From contig NZ_JTDW01000007.1 of the NCBI RefSeq assembly GCF_000943565.1, forward strand, positions 62,001 through 126,000: a DNA stretch of 64,000 bases. Direction: 5' to 3'. The notes below the pieces were generated by a model that was given only the letters and a program-made list of their open reading frames with translations, had not been told where the DNA came from and did no database searches. Shown in pieces: positions 1 through 7,541 of this stretch. The translations under genes and the position numbers were made by a program. Each line of letters opens with the position of its first letter. The first letter of the stretch is position 1. This DNA is from Neotamlana sedimentorum (GTDB lineage: Bacteria; Bacteroidota; Bacteroidia; Flavobacteriales; Flavobacteriaceae).

Positions 1-407
1 TCTTGTTTAATATCGCCAACAATACCCATATTAGTTTCACCATCAACTTTTAATGCAGTGGTTAAAAACGGAACCAACTCTTCACGTTTCGATGCGCGCT
101 CTGCTGCAATAAACGATGCAATGTCACTAACATTAGCAAAATCATCATTTAACTGAATTCTTGCCTGTGTACCATATTGTTTGTAGTTTTCACTTGGTTT
201 ACCAGCGTAAATATACATTACCAAATCCTTTTTATCTAGCTTCTCAACTTGATCTGCAAAAGGCAGATTGTTTTCAATCTTTAGGGTGTTTTGCCTCATT
301 ACTGTTGCCACCATAAAGAAAAATAAAAGCATGAATACAATATCTGGTAACGCTGCAGTATTTACTGCAGGTATTCCTCCCTCTTTTTTCTTTTTAAATT
401 TAGACAT
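1..407 (-). CDS. exbD: ExbD/TolR-family biopolymer transport protein (3' end outside window)
   Basis: Partial gene; the ATG is at 405-407 and the frame stays open to the window edge. The product begins MSKFKKKKEGG, has one membrane segment at about residues 20-38 and continues into a periplasmic domain, the ExbD/TolR layout. ExbD works with ExbB to pass proton-motive force to TonB, which drives the outer-membrane receptors. It lies 21 bp downstream of another exbD gene and is probably the last of a four-gene operon read on the minus strand. Two different ExbD paralogues in a row are common in Flavobacteriaceae. The C-terminus cannot be judged. Confidence 0.9.
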   Translation of the reverse strand, partial: MSKFKKKKEGGIPAVNTAALPDIVFMLLFFFMVATVMRQNTLKIENNLPFADQVEKLDKKDLVMYIYAGKPSENYKQYGTQARIQLNDDFANVSDIASFIAAERASKREELVPFLTTALKVDGETNMGIVGDIKQ

Positions 408-428
408 AGTTTATGTTAAATTTTAATG

Positions 429-1013
429 TTATTGTACTTCAGAAAGTTTTTGAGGATAGTCGAGTTTGATTTTCTCAATTTGATCCTTTAATCTTTCTTT
501 GTTTCCAGGCCAGTTTACATCGTTAGCGTTAGCTTCCATTTCTGTAAACGTTTTCCCGTATAGTGCTTCTGCTCTTTTATTTCTTAAAACATTATAGGCC
601 GCTACTAATTCATTTTGAACAGCAATATACTGCTTATACGATGTTTCACGTTCATTTTTTAAAGAAATAATGGCTTTCGCAGGATTATCAGACGATTCAG
701 GATCTTTCTTCCCTTTACAGTAATCACATGAACCGTCTCCGCCATTATCTAAAAATGCTATGGCCGCTTCTCTTAAATCCTTAACCTCCATAATTTCATC
801 TTCAACAAGTAATTGATCATTACCATTTAAAAGTACAGTAAAGATGTTTTTTTGTTTGATGATTGGTGGTTCTGTTTCTTCAATTGGAGGTAACTTTCTG
901 TTTAAACCAGAGTCAACTTCAATAGTTGTTGTAACTAAGAAGAAAATTAATAATAAGAAAGCAATATCGGCCATAGAGCCTGCATTTACTTCTGGTGCTG
1001 CTCTTTTTGACAT
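429..1013 (-). CDS. exbD: ExbD/TolR-family biopolymer transport protein
   Basis: 194 residues. It has a short cytoplasmic N-terminus, one membrane helix at about 16-32 beginning with an Asp (MADIAFLLL) as in ExbD proteins, and then a periplasmic domain. It is longer than typical ExbD (about 140 residues). The extra length includes a C-D-Y-C motif near residue 97 and a charged helical tail, not usual in enteric ExbD. It lies 3 bp after the membrane-protein gene at 1017-1448 and before a second exbD, so the cluster is exbB, a membrane protein, exbD, exbD. The role as proton-channel partner of ExbB is family knowledge; the function of the Cys pair is unknown. Confidence 0.9.
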   Translation of the reverse strand: MSKRAAPEVNAGSMADIAFLLLIFFLVTTTIEVDSGLNRKLPPIEETEPPIIKQKNIFTVLLNGNDQLLVEDEIMEVKDLREAAIAFLDNGGDGSCDYCKGKKDPESSDNPAKAIISLKNERETSYKQYIAVQNELVAAYNVLRNKRAEALYGKTFTEMEANANDVNWPGNKERLKDQIEKIKLDYPQKLSEVQ

Positions 1014-1016
1014 AAT

Positions 1017-1448
1017 CTATTTATTTAATATTTTTTTAGCTCCACCAACTAACATTGAACCAATAGCTAAAACGGCTAAAATGTAGAAAGCTATTAAGCC
1101 TGCTCCAACAGTTTTAGATGTAGATTCTGTTACGTCAGAACCTTTTTGGATAAATGGTTGTAAGTCTAAATCTGAACCAGACGACACTCCAAAAGAGATC
1201 GCAATAATTACTAAAAATGCGCCAACCGTTAATAAAGTCTTTTTAATATCGCCAGAAAATAGTCCTTTAATTACAAAGACTACAACAAGCGCAATTACTA
1301 TTGCTAATACGGCATAAGCTACATATAGTATATTCCCGCTAAGGCCTTGTGCTGCTTCCTCCTCTGAACCCATAATCATCAATGCGAAGATAGCACCAAT
1401 AATGGCTAGAGCGAAAGCTACTATTTTTAATACTTTATGTAAATTCAT
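1017..1448 (-). CDS. Small four-helix membrane protein in the ExbB/ExbD operon
   Basis: 143 residues with four predicted membrane helices at about 6-27, 37-62, 72-91 and 115-138. I do not recognise a named domain. It sits between exbB (26 bp upstream) and exbD (3 bp downstream) on the same strand, so it is almost certainly co-transcribed and may be an accessory subunit of the TonB energising complex. That role is inferred from position only. The start ATG at 1446-1448 gives a charged N-terminus ahead of the first helix. Confidence 0.8.
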   Translation of the reverse strand: MNLHKVLKIVAFALAIIGAIFALMIMGSEEEAAQGLSGNILYVAYAVLAIVIALVVVFVIKGLFSGDIKKTLLTVGAFLVIIAISFGVSSGSDLDLQPFIQKGSDVTESTSKTVGAGLIAFYILAVLAIGSMLVGGAKKILNK

Positions 1449-1474
1449 AATTTGTTTTCGTTTTAATTATATTA

Positions 1475-2248
1475 TTATTTTTTGTGTCTAATTAATAGAT
1501 CCATTAACGTGATAGAAGCATCTTCCATATCGTTAACAATACTATCAATCTTAGCAATAATATAATTGTAGAAAATTTGAAGAATAATAGCCACAACAAG
1601 ACCAAATACTGTTGTTAAAAGTGCTACTTTAATACCACCTGCTACTAAAGAAGGTTGCATATCTCCAGCTGCTTCAATTTTATCGAATGCTTGAATCATA
1701 CCAATTACCGTACCCATGAAACCAAGCATTGGTGCAAGAGCGATAAATAATGAAATCCATGATACGTTTTTCTCTAGTTGTCCCATTTGAACACCACCGT
1801 AAGCTACAACCGCTTTTTCGGCAGCTTCGATACCTTCGTCTGTTCTATCTAAACCTTGGTAGTAAATAGAAGCGATAGGCCCTTTTGTGTTTCTACAAAC
1901 TTCTTTCGCTGCTTCTACACCACCAGATGCTAAAGCGTCTTCAACTTTTTGAGTTAATTTTTTAGTGTTTGTTGTAGAAAGGTTTAAAAAGATAATTCTT
2001 TCGATTGCAATTGCTAAACCTAAGATTAAACATAATAATACAATTCCCATAAATTCTGGTCCACCTTCAATAAAACGCTTTTTTAATTCTTGGTGAAATG
2101 TTAAACTTTCTTCGGCAGGAGCTTCATCGTCTTGTGCTACCGTTACCACAGTAGTTGATGCGGCAGTTGTGTTTGCAATTGTAGTTGCATTTGCAGTTCC
2201 GAATACCATCATTCCTGTAATGGCAAGGATAGAAAATAATCTTTTCAT
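1475..2248 (-). CDS. exbB: MotA/TolQ/ExbB proton channel family protein
   Basis: 257 residues. An N-terminal signal-like segment (1-22) and a low-complexity stretch precede the ExbB core. Membrane helices lie at about 65-87, 160-185 and 205-230. The GFMGTVIGMI motif typical of the MotA_ExbB domain is near residue 176. ExbB forms the pentameric proton channel that with ExbD powers TonB. The extra N-terminal segment is common in Bacteroidota ExbB. It is the first gene of the minus-strand operon that ends in two exbD genes, with tRNA-Ser upstream. Confidence 0.93.
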   Translation of the reverse strand: MKRLFSILAITGMMVFGTANATTIANTTAASTTVVTVAQDDEAPAEESLTFHQELKKRFIEGGPEFMGIVLLCLILGLAIAIERIIFLNLSTTNTKKLTQKVEDALASGGVEAAKEVCRNTKGPIASIYYQGLDRTDEGIEAAEKAVVAYGGVQMGQLEKNVSWISLFIALAPMLGFMGTVIGMIQAFDKIEAAGDMQPSLVAGGIKVALLTTVFGLVVAIILQIFYNYIIAKIDSIVNDMEDASITLMDLLIRHKK

Positions 2249-2322
2249 GTTTCTAGTTTCTTAATTTTATTAGTTAAAGTGTTAAAGATATAAAAAAAAA
2301 GCAATTAAAAATAAAAATTCAG

Positions 2323-2410
2323 CAGAGAGGAAGGGATTCGAACCCTCGATACCCTTTTGAGGTATACACACTTTCCAGGCGTGCGCCTTCGACCACTCGG
2401 CCACCTCTCT
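2323..2410 (-). tRNA. tRNA-Ser (anticodon GGA)
   Basis: Read on the minus strand this is an 88-nt cloverleaf. The 7-bp acceptor stem is AGAGAGG/CCTCTCT with G as discriminator. The anticodon stem CACGC/GTGTG carries the loop CTGGAAA, giving anticodon GGA for UCC/UCU serine codons. A long variable arm built from GTATACC/GGTATCG confirms the serine class, and GGTTCGAATCC forms the T arm. CCA is not encoded, as is common in Bacteroidota. Confidence 0.96.
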
Positions 2411-2489
2411 TTATTATTTTAAGTCACCTTAATTTTGGAGGCTCAAATAACAAAAAATTCTTTTAACTCTAAAATTTTAAGAGTTAATT

Positions 2490-3521
2490 TTAAGTGATTT
2501 CTCCTCGTAAGTTAGTTTCATATATGGTTTTGAAGCTTTTACCTGTAATATTTTGCCCTAATAAGTACATGGCTTTCGCTATTGCAGCTTCGGTAGTTAT
2601 GTCTTTGCCAGATATTACGCCTGCTTTTTTTAGCGCACTACTGGTTTCGTAATGTCCCATTATTACACTTCCGCCGCTGCATTGCGTAATATTAATTATA
2701 TGTATACCTTTTTTTATTGTTTCGGTAATCATATTAATAAACCAATTTTCGGTGGTACAATTACCTGCGCCGTAGGTTTCAATAATAACAGCTTTTATAT
2801 TTTTAATACTAAAAATGCTTTTAAATACTGCTGAAGAAATCCCTGGAAACAATTTAATGATTGCGATATTACTATCTAAATTTTTTCGAACAATTAAATC
2901 TGCTTTTAAATTGGGGCGAAACAAATACTCGTTATTAATTTTTAGATGCACTCCAGATTCTGCCAAATCGGGATAATTTAAAGAAGCAAAAGCCTGAAAA
3001 TGTTCGGCATTAATTTTAGTAGTTCGGTTACCTCGATACAGTTTATATTCAAAATACAAGCAAACTTCCTTAATAATAGGTATACCTTCTTGTTGTTTGG
3101 ATGCTATTTGTATTGATGTAATTAAATTCTCTTTGGCATCGGTACGTAAATCTCCAATTGGCAATTGCGATCCTGTAAAAATAACTGGCTTCGCTAAATT
3201 TTCTAACATAAAACTTAGGGCAGATGCCGTATAGCTCATGGTGTCGCTTCCGTGTAAAATTACAAAACCATCAAACGCATTATAATTCACCTCTATTATT
3301 TCGGCAATTTGCACCCAACATTCTGGGTTCATGTTGCTAGAATCTATAGGTTCTTTAAACGATACCGTATCAATGTTGCAGTCTAAAAGCTGTAATTCGG
3401 GTATTTTTTCGAGTAAGTTTTTAAAATCGAAGGCTTTTAATGCTCCCGTTTTAAAATCGCGACTCATTCCTATAGTTCCGCCTGTGTAAATAAGTAATAT
3501 GTTTGGTTTTTGCTCTGTCAT
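2490..3521 (-). CDS. ansA: L-asparaginase, type I (cytoplasmic)
   Basis: 343 residues, normal for the bacterial type I enzyme. The first catalytic Thr lies in YTGGTIGMS (about residues 12-20), the second in HGSDTMSYT (about 89-97), and the catalytic Lys is in the DAKEN motif near 152. There is no signal peptide, so it acts in the cytoplasm, converting asparagine to aspartate and ammonia. The TatD gene upstream is on the same strand with a 3-bp gap, so the two are co-transcribed; this pairing is common in Flavobacteriaceae. Confidence 0.95.
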   Translation of the reverse strand: MTEQKPNILLIYTGGTIGMSRDFKTGALKAFDFKNLLEKIPELQLLDCNIDTVSFKEPIDSSNMNPECWVQIAEIIEVNYNAFDGFVILHGSDTMSYTASALSFMLENLAKPVIFTGSQLPIGDLRTDAKENLITSIQIASKQQEGIPIIKEVCLYFEYKLYRGNRTTKINAEHFQAFASLNYPDLAESGVHLKINNEYLFRPNLKADLIVRKNLDSNIAIIKLFPGISSAVFKSIFSIKNIKAVIIETYGAGNCTTENWFINMITETIKKGIHIINITQCSGGSVIMGHYETSSALKKAGVISGKDITTEAAIAKAMYLLGQNITGKSFKTIYETNLRGEIT

Positions 3522-3524
3522 AAT

Positions 3525-4292
3525 TTATATTCCAAATACCATTTTAGAATTTTCGGTAGTTATTTCTGCTAATTTTTCTAAAGACATATTATATATGGTA
3601 GCCATTTTTTCTAGTACTTGTATAATGTATGCACTTTCGTTACGCTTTCCGCGGAATGGTGTTGGAGCTAAATATGGCGCATCGGTTTCTAAAACAATAT
3701 GTTTTAGGTCTATTTGATTTAGGAATTTATCTATTTTTCCATTTTTAAATGTAGCTACACCGCCAATGCCTAATTTCATATTATACGAAATAGCTTGTTC
3801 TGCTTGTTCTAAGCTTCCAGTAAAACAGTGAAAAATCCCAAATAAATCGCCTCCTTTCTCTTCTTCTAGAACTTCGAAAACTTCATTAAAAGCCTCTCTA
3901 CAATGAATAACAATTGGTAATTTATACTTTTTTGCCAACTTAATTTGATGTTTAAAAGCATCTTGTTGAATTGCCAAGGTACTTTTATCCCAATATAAAT
4001 CGATTCCTATTTCTCCAACCGCATAAAACTTTCGAGAAGCTAGCATATCTTCAACATGTTTCAACTCTTTTTTATAGTCTTCTTTTACATGTGTTGGATG
4101 CAAACCCATCATTAAAAAAATATGTTCTGGAAAATCGTTTTCCAATTGAAGCATACTTTGAGTATAAGTAGAATCGATTGCTGGAATAAAAAACCTAGAA
4201 ACACCACTATTAATGGCTCGATTAATCATTTCTGTTCTATCCTCATCGAAAGCTTCACTGTAAAGATGCGTGTGGGTGTCTGTAATAATCAT
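3525..4292 (-). CDS. TatD family metal-dependent deoxyribonuclease
   Basis: 255 residues, full length for TatD. The metal ligands of the amidohydrolase fold are all visible: DTHTHLY at the N-terminus, GEIGID near residue 96, HCRE near 130, HCFT near 155 and ETDAPYLAP near 203. TatD enzymes are Mg-dependent 3'-5' exonucleases involved in DNA repair and turnover. Directly followed by ansA in one transcription unit. The exact paralogue (TatD, YcfH or YjjV) cannot be told from the sequence alone. Confidence 0.93.
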   Translation of the reverse strand: MIITDTHTHLYSEAFDEDRTEMINRAINSGVSRFFIPAIDSTYTQSMLQLENDFPEHIFLMMGLHPTHVKEDYKKELKHVEDMLASRKFYAVGEIGIDLYWDKSTLAIQQDAFKHQIKLAKKYKLPIVIHCREAFNEVFEVLEEEKGGDLFGIFHCFTGSLEQAEQAISYNMKLGIGGVATFKNGKIDKFLNQIDLKHIVLETDAPYLAPTPFRGKRNESAYIIQVLEKMATIYNMSLEKLAEITTENSKMVFGI

Positions 4293-4341
4293 GAAGCAAA
4301 AGTAACTGGGTGAATCGAGATTATCAAGTAATTATTAATTT

Positions 4342-4394
4342 GAACTTGTTCCAGATTCTATTGATCTAAATTAATGAGATCTCAAAACAAGTTC
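4342..4394. repeat. Palindromic intergenic repeat
   Basis: Inverted repeat with perfect 9-bp arms, GAACTTGTT (4342-4350) and AACAAGTTC (4386-4394), lying between two minus-strand genes. It resembles the dispersed palindromes seen in flavobacterial genomes. It has no strong T-run, so I do not call it a terminator. Confidence 0.5.
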
Positions 4395-4410
4395 GGAATG
4401 ACAAAAAACT

Positions 4411-5148
4411 TTAATCTAGTTTATTAATAAGCTTTTGGGCGCGTTTATAATCTTCGGCGCCTTCTGGAATGGTTTTTAAAATATTTAAACAAGATTTATA
4501 ATCTTCTTGCTTTAACTTGCTTAATCCTAAAAACCAGATGGCTTTGTTTTTATAAACTGAATGCCCACTTTTTACGTCGTTTAATAAAGCTTCGGCTGTT
4601 TTAAAATTATTTAATTCAAGGTTCGAAATAGCGCTGTAAAGCTTATATTCGGCATTGGTGGCATCTAACTTTATCAAGGCACTAAAAGTATCTTCCGCTT
4701 TAGCGAAATCTTTATTATTAAATGCAGTTTCGGCTGTTTTTAAAAGCGCATCATTTTCACCTCTTACCGTTAAACTGATGGCGTTGTAATTATTAAAATC
4801 GGAATATGCTGGTGTTGAAAACTGATTAAACACAAAAAAGCCTAACAATGCCACAACACAAGCTGCTACAGCATATTTATAAAAATTGAATGGCTTTTGT
4901 TTTTTGTTTGAAGCTTCATCTTTATTAAAATAAGCATTCGATATACCTTCTAAATTATTTTTAAATGCCTCTGAAGCATCTTCGTTTTTAAACTTATGGT
5001 CTAAAAACTGATTAAGCGATTTGTATGTTTGGAACCCTTCATTAAAATCGGAATCTGTTTTTAGTTTATGTTCAAAAGCTTCCAGCTCTTCTTCGTTTAA
5101 ATTCTGCTCCAAATACGCTTCAAATTGTATATATTTTTCTTCTTCCAT
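4411..5148 (-). CDS. Membrane-bound TPR protein, probable anti-sigma factor
   Basis: 245 residues. Residues 1-75 are acidic and helical and would be cytoplasmic. One membrane helix lies at about 90-107. The rest (about 125-245) is a periplasmic helical repeat region with TPR-like pairs, such as the ALLKTAETAFNNKDFAKAE segment. It starts 4 bp after the sigma-factor gene, so the two are co-transcribed. Position and topology match Bacteroidota anti-sigma factors that hold an ECF sigma at the membrane, but no zinc-binding anti-sigma motif is visible, so the role is inferred. The periplasmic TPR part could sense a signal or be cut by a protease such as the CHAT protein nearby. Confidence 0.75.
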   Translation of the reverse strand: MEEEKYIQFEAYLEQNLNEEELEAFEHKLKTDSDFNEGFQTYKSLNQFLDHKFKNEDASEAFKNNLEGISNAYFNKDEASNKKQKPFNFYKYAVAACVVALLGFFVFNQFSTPAYSDFNNYNAISLTVRGENDALLKTAETAFNNKDFAKAEDTFSALIKLDATNAEYKLYSAISNLELNNFKTAEALLNDVKSGHSVYKNKAIWFLGLSKLKQEDYKSCLNILKTIPEGAEDYKRAQKLINKLD

Positions 5149-5152
5149 TAGG

Positions 5153-5752
5153 CTACATTTTAATTTGGTTAAATTTTGGCGAGCTTCGAACTAACTCGGT
5201 TAATTTGCCAATGCATAACGATTTTTTCTTTCGGGCGTAAGCATAAGTTACACCCAAATTTTTGGCAACATCTTCCATCGATTTGGTTTTAAAAGTTGCC
5301 TTCAATAAATCTTTACAAGCATCGCCAAGTTTGGCAAACATTTCGGCAAACAACACTTGTTTTTCACCAAAAACAGATGTTTCGAAGGCTAGTTCGTGAG
5401 CGTCATCATTTTTAGATAAAACTTCCTCATTAATTGTTACCTCTTTATTTGAAGATTTTTTTAGTTCGTTTAACCACTTGCATTTACACAACAGAAAAAA
5501 ATAAGCATCGAATGGGCAAGTAAGCTGTAAATTTTTCGCACTCGCTTGGTTAAATATGGTAATTAAAGTGTCTTGAACAACATCTTGAGCTTGGTGCACA
5601 CTTCCGCTATTCTGTTTTATATAGTTTACCACTTTTGGCACAAACTTATCGTAAATAGCTTGTATTATAAAGGAGTTGTTTTGCAACAATCCGTTTATAT
5701 ATTTCTGGTCTTCATGATTTTTTTTTTCGCCCATTAAGCCTTGTGTTTTCAA
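5153..5752 (-). CDS. ECF-type RNA polymerase sigma factor
   Basis: 199 residues. Region 2 is seen at about 30-100, with the HQAQDVVQDTLITIF core that contacts RNA polymerase. Region 4 at about 140-190 holds a helix-turn-helix (MEDVAKNLGVTYAYARKKK). Region 3 is missing, as in ECF sigmas. A second ATG at 5732-5734 (MGEKKN) is an equally good start. It is paired with the membrane TPR protein downstream and is divergent from two exported-protein genes that carry a shared bipartite promoter, its most likely targets. The sequence does not allow assignment to a numbered ECF group. Confidence 0.88.
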   Translation of the reverse strand: MKTQGLMGEKKNHEDQKYINGLLQNNSFIIQAIYDKFVPKVVNYIKQNSGSVHQAQDVVQDTLITIFNQASAKNLQLTCPFDAYFFLLCKCKWLNELKKSSNKEVTINEEVLSKNDDAHELAFETSVFGEKQVLFAEMFAKLGDACKDLLKATFKTKSMEDVAKNLGVTYAYARKKKSLCIGKLTELVRSSPKFNQIKM

Positions 5753-5779
5753 CTAATGTAAAAAAAATTTAAAAATATC

Positions 5780-5810
5780 GGGTAACAAATTTAAAAGGGT
5801 TTTGATATAA
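5780..5810 (+). promoter_or_regulatory. Predicted ECF sigma promoter, copy 1
   Basis: GGGTAACAAA at 5780-5789, 12 unrelated bases, then TTGATATAA at 5802-5810. The same two blocks with the same 12-bp spacing occur at 6339-6369. The AAC-containing upstream block and a 16-bp gap between GTAACA and GATATAA fit an ECF -35/-10 pair. It lies 68 bp before the gene at 5878 and is divergent from the sigma-factor gene. Confidence 0.65.
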
Positions 5811-5877
5811 GGTTGTAACAGTCTAAAAAAACAAAACTGTAAAACAAAATTTAATTAATCCATAAAAACTTAAAATC

Positions 5878-6315
5878 ATGAGACATTTAATTTTAACATT
5901 CGCCGTAGTTGCTTTTTCAATATTTAGTGTAAATGCAACAAACAAATCCCTAAATACTACAACTTACGCTTCAACCGTAACAAAAAATGCCATTGCTCAA
6001 ATTTTTGAGTGGAAGGTAAAAACCAATAAAGGCATTTACTCTGGCACAGCTTTATCATTAAAAGAAGCAAAAAAACTAATGCAACTTTCTACTTCTGGCG
6101 AAATTGTAATAAGTAAATCGGTACAAAGTTTTTTCATTTTAAAATCTGAAATAAACAAAAACAACAATCGTAATTATTTCTGGGAAGTCGAAACTAAAAC
6201 AGGTAAAGCCAAAGGATATGCTTCAAACAAAGCTTACGCCGAAAAAATGATAGCCTGGGTTGCATCTGGTGACACTGTTGTTTCAAAAATTATTATTAGT
6301 CAACCTCAGCAATAA
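5878..6315 (+). CDS. Exported protein with two copies of an unnamed ~40-residue repeat
   Basis: 145 residues. A signal peptide covers about 1-20 (cleavage near VNA-TN). The mature part is an internal duplication: residues 43-82 and 100-139 share the pattern F/Y-x-W-x-V-x-T-x-x-G, then G-x-A, A-x-K and S-G-x-x-V-x-S-K. I do not recognise this as a known family. It lies behind one of the two matching ECF-type promoters, so it is probably a target of the divergent sigma factor. It is likely periplasmic or surface-exposed; function unknown. Confidence 0.8.
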   Translation: MRHLILTFAVVAFSIFSVNATNKSLNTTTYASTVTKNAIAQIFEWKVKTNKGIYSGTALSLKEAKKLMQLSTSGEIVISKSVQSFFILKSEINKNNNRNYFWEVETKTGKAKGYASNKAYAEKMIAWVASGDTVVSKIIISQPQQ

Positions 6316-6338
6316 TCAAAAAAAAAAATCAAAAAACA

Positions 6339-6369
6339 GGGTAACAAAAAAATAGTCCTGTTGATATAA
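6339..6369 (+). promoter_or_regulatory. Predicted ECF sigma promoter, copy 2
   Basis: GGGTAACAAA at 6339-6348, a 12-bp spacer, then TTGATATAA at 6361-6369, block-for-block the same as copy 1 at 5780-5810. The spacers differ in sequence, so the blocks themselves appear to be under selection. It ends 22 bp before the lipoprotein gene at 6391. Confidence 0.65.
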
Positions 6370-6390
6370 ACATGAATAACAATTTAAATA

Positions 6391-7383
6391 ATGAATATTA
6401 TGAAATCTATTAAACACATTTTAGGAACATTAATTTTAGCTACAACACTTTTTACAAGTTGTAATGACAACGATGATAACGATGCCGATATTAAAATATA
6501 TCCAACAGCCGAAGAGTTTGCTAATTTGCAAGAGGAAGCACTTGAAAACAAAATACAAAATTTTCAATTTAACGCAGATGATGGCTGGATAACATTAACC
6601 ACCAACAACGGAGTAGACATTGGTATTAACGGGTCGTGCTTAACTTTAAACGGAAATGCCGTTACAGGAACCGTAGATTTAGAATTTGTTGAATTATTCG
6701 ATAAAGGCAGCATGATTACTACCAATAAACCAACAATGGGTATTTTACCAAATGGCGATAAAGCCTTATTAATTTCTGGTGGTGAATTTTTTATAGAAGC
6801 TACTCAAAATGGCGAAGCGTTAGAAACATCTTGTAGCTTGCAATTAGGTATTCCTGCGGCATTAACTGGCGGTCCTGATAACGACATGATTTTATGGAAT
6901 GGTATTATTGATGATGAAGGAAATCTTGCTTGGGAAGAGGACAAACGCGACGATCCGCAAGGCGACGGTGGCGGTGTTTTTACGGAAGGCAATCAATATT
7001 ACGCATTTATTGGTGATTTTGGTTGGAGCAATGTTGACCGTTTTTATAATGACCCAAGACCAAAAACCACCATATTAGTTGATGTGCCAGAAGGTTACGA
7101 TAACACAAACTGCTCTATATTTTTATCGTATGATGGTGAAGATACTGGATTAGCAAATTTAGATACTTATGATCCAGTTGGTAAATTATTTAGCGAGCAT
7201 TACGGGCAAATCCCAATTGGATTAGAATGTCATGTAATTTTTGTATCTGAAGAAGGTAACGATTGGAAATACGCTATACAAGCCGCAACTATTGTTGAAG
7301 ATGGTGTTATTACCATTACTGAAAGCGAAACATCAATTGCTACACAAGCACAACTTGAAGCCGCTATAAACGCATTACCGTAA
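6391..7383 (+). CDS. Lipoprotein of unknown function
   Basis: 330 residues. A lipoprotein signal ends in LFTSCNDNDDN (Cys near residue 23); the acidic N-D run after the Cys is typical of Bacteroidota lipoproteins. An in-frame ATG at 6400 is an alternative start. No known domain is recognised; the body is acidic, rich in Gly, Asp and Asn, and looks mostly beta. It is the second gene downstream of the sigma/anti-sigma pair with its own copy of the shared promoter 22 bp upstream. It is probably an envelope protein of the sigma regulon; the substrate or role cannot be told. Confidence 0.8.
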   Translation: MNIMKSIKHILGTLILATTLFTSCNDNDDNDADIKIYPTAEEFANLQEEALENKIQNFQFNADDGWITLTTNNGVDIGINGSCLTLNGNAVTGTVDLEFVELFDKGSMITTNKPTMGILPNGDKALLISGGEFFIEATQNGEALETSCSLQLGIPAALTGGPDNDMILWNGIIDDEGNLAWEEDKRDDPQGDGGGVFTEGNQYYAFIGDFGWSNVDRFYNDPRPKTTILVDVPEGYDNTNCSIFLSYDGEDTGLANLDTYDPVGKLFSEHYGQIPIGLECHVIFVSEEGNDWKYAIQAATIVEDGVITITESETSIATQAQLEAAINALP

Positions 7384-7440
7384 ACATCTGCCCTTGTTTT
7401 ACCTACTTTTTTCTGTCCCAAAGTAGTAATCTACTTTTTA

Positions 7441-7470
7441 AACCAGAGGCTTTTAAGTCTCTGGTTTTTA
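7441..7470 (+). terminator. Intrinsic terminator
   Basis: Hairpin with arms AACCAGAG (7441-7448) and CTCTGGTT (7459-7466), extended inward by CTT/AAG, followed by a T-run. It closes the lipoprotein gene before the next operon. Confidence 0.8.
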
Positions 7471-7541
7471 TACTTCAATATTTATTTTTAGTTAACCCTA
7501 AAATCGTTTTTGCTATATTTAAACTACTAAACTAAAACGCT

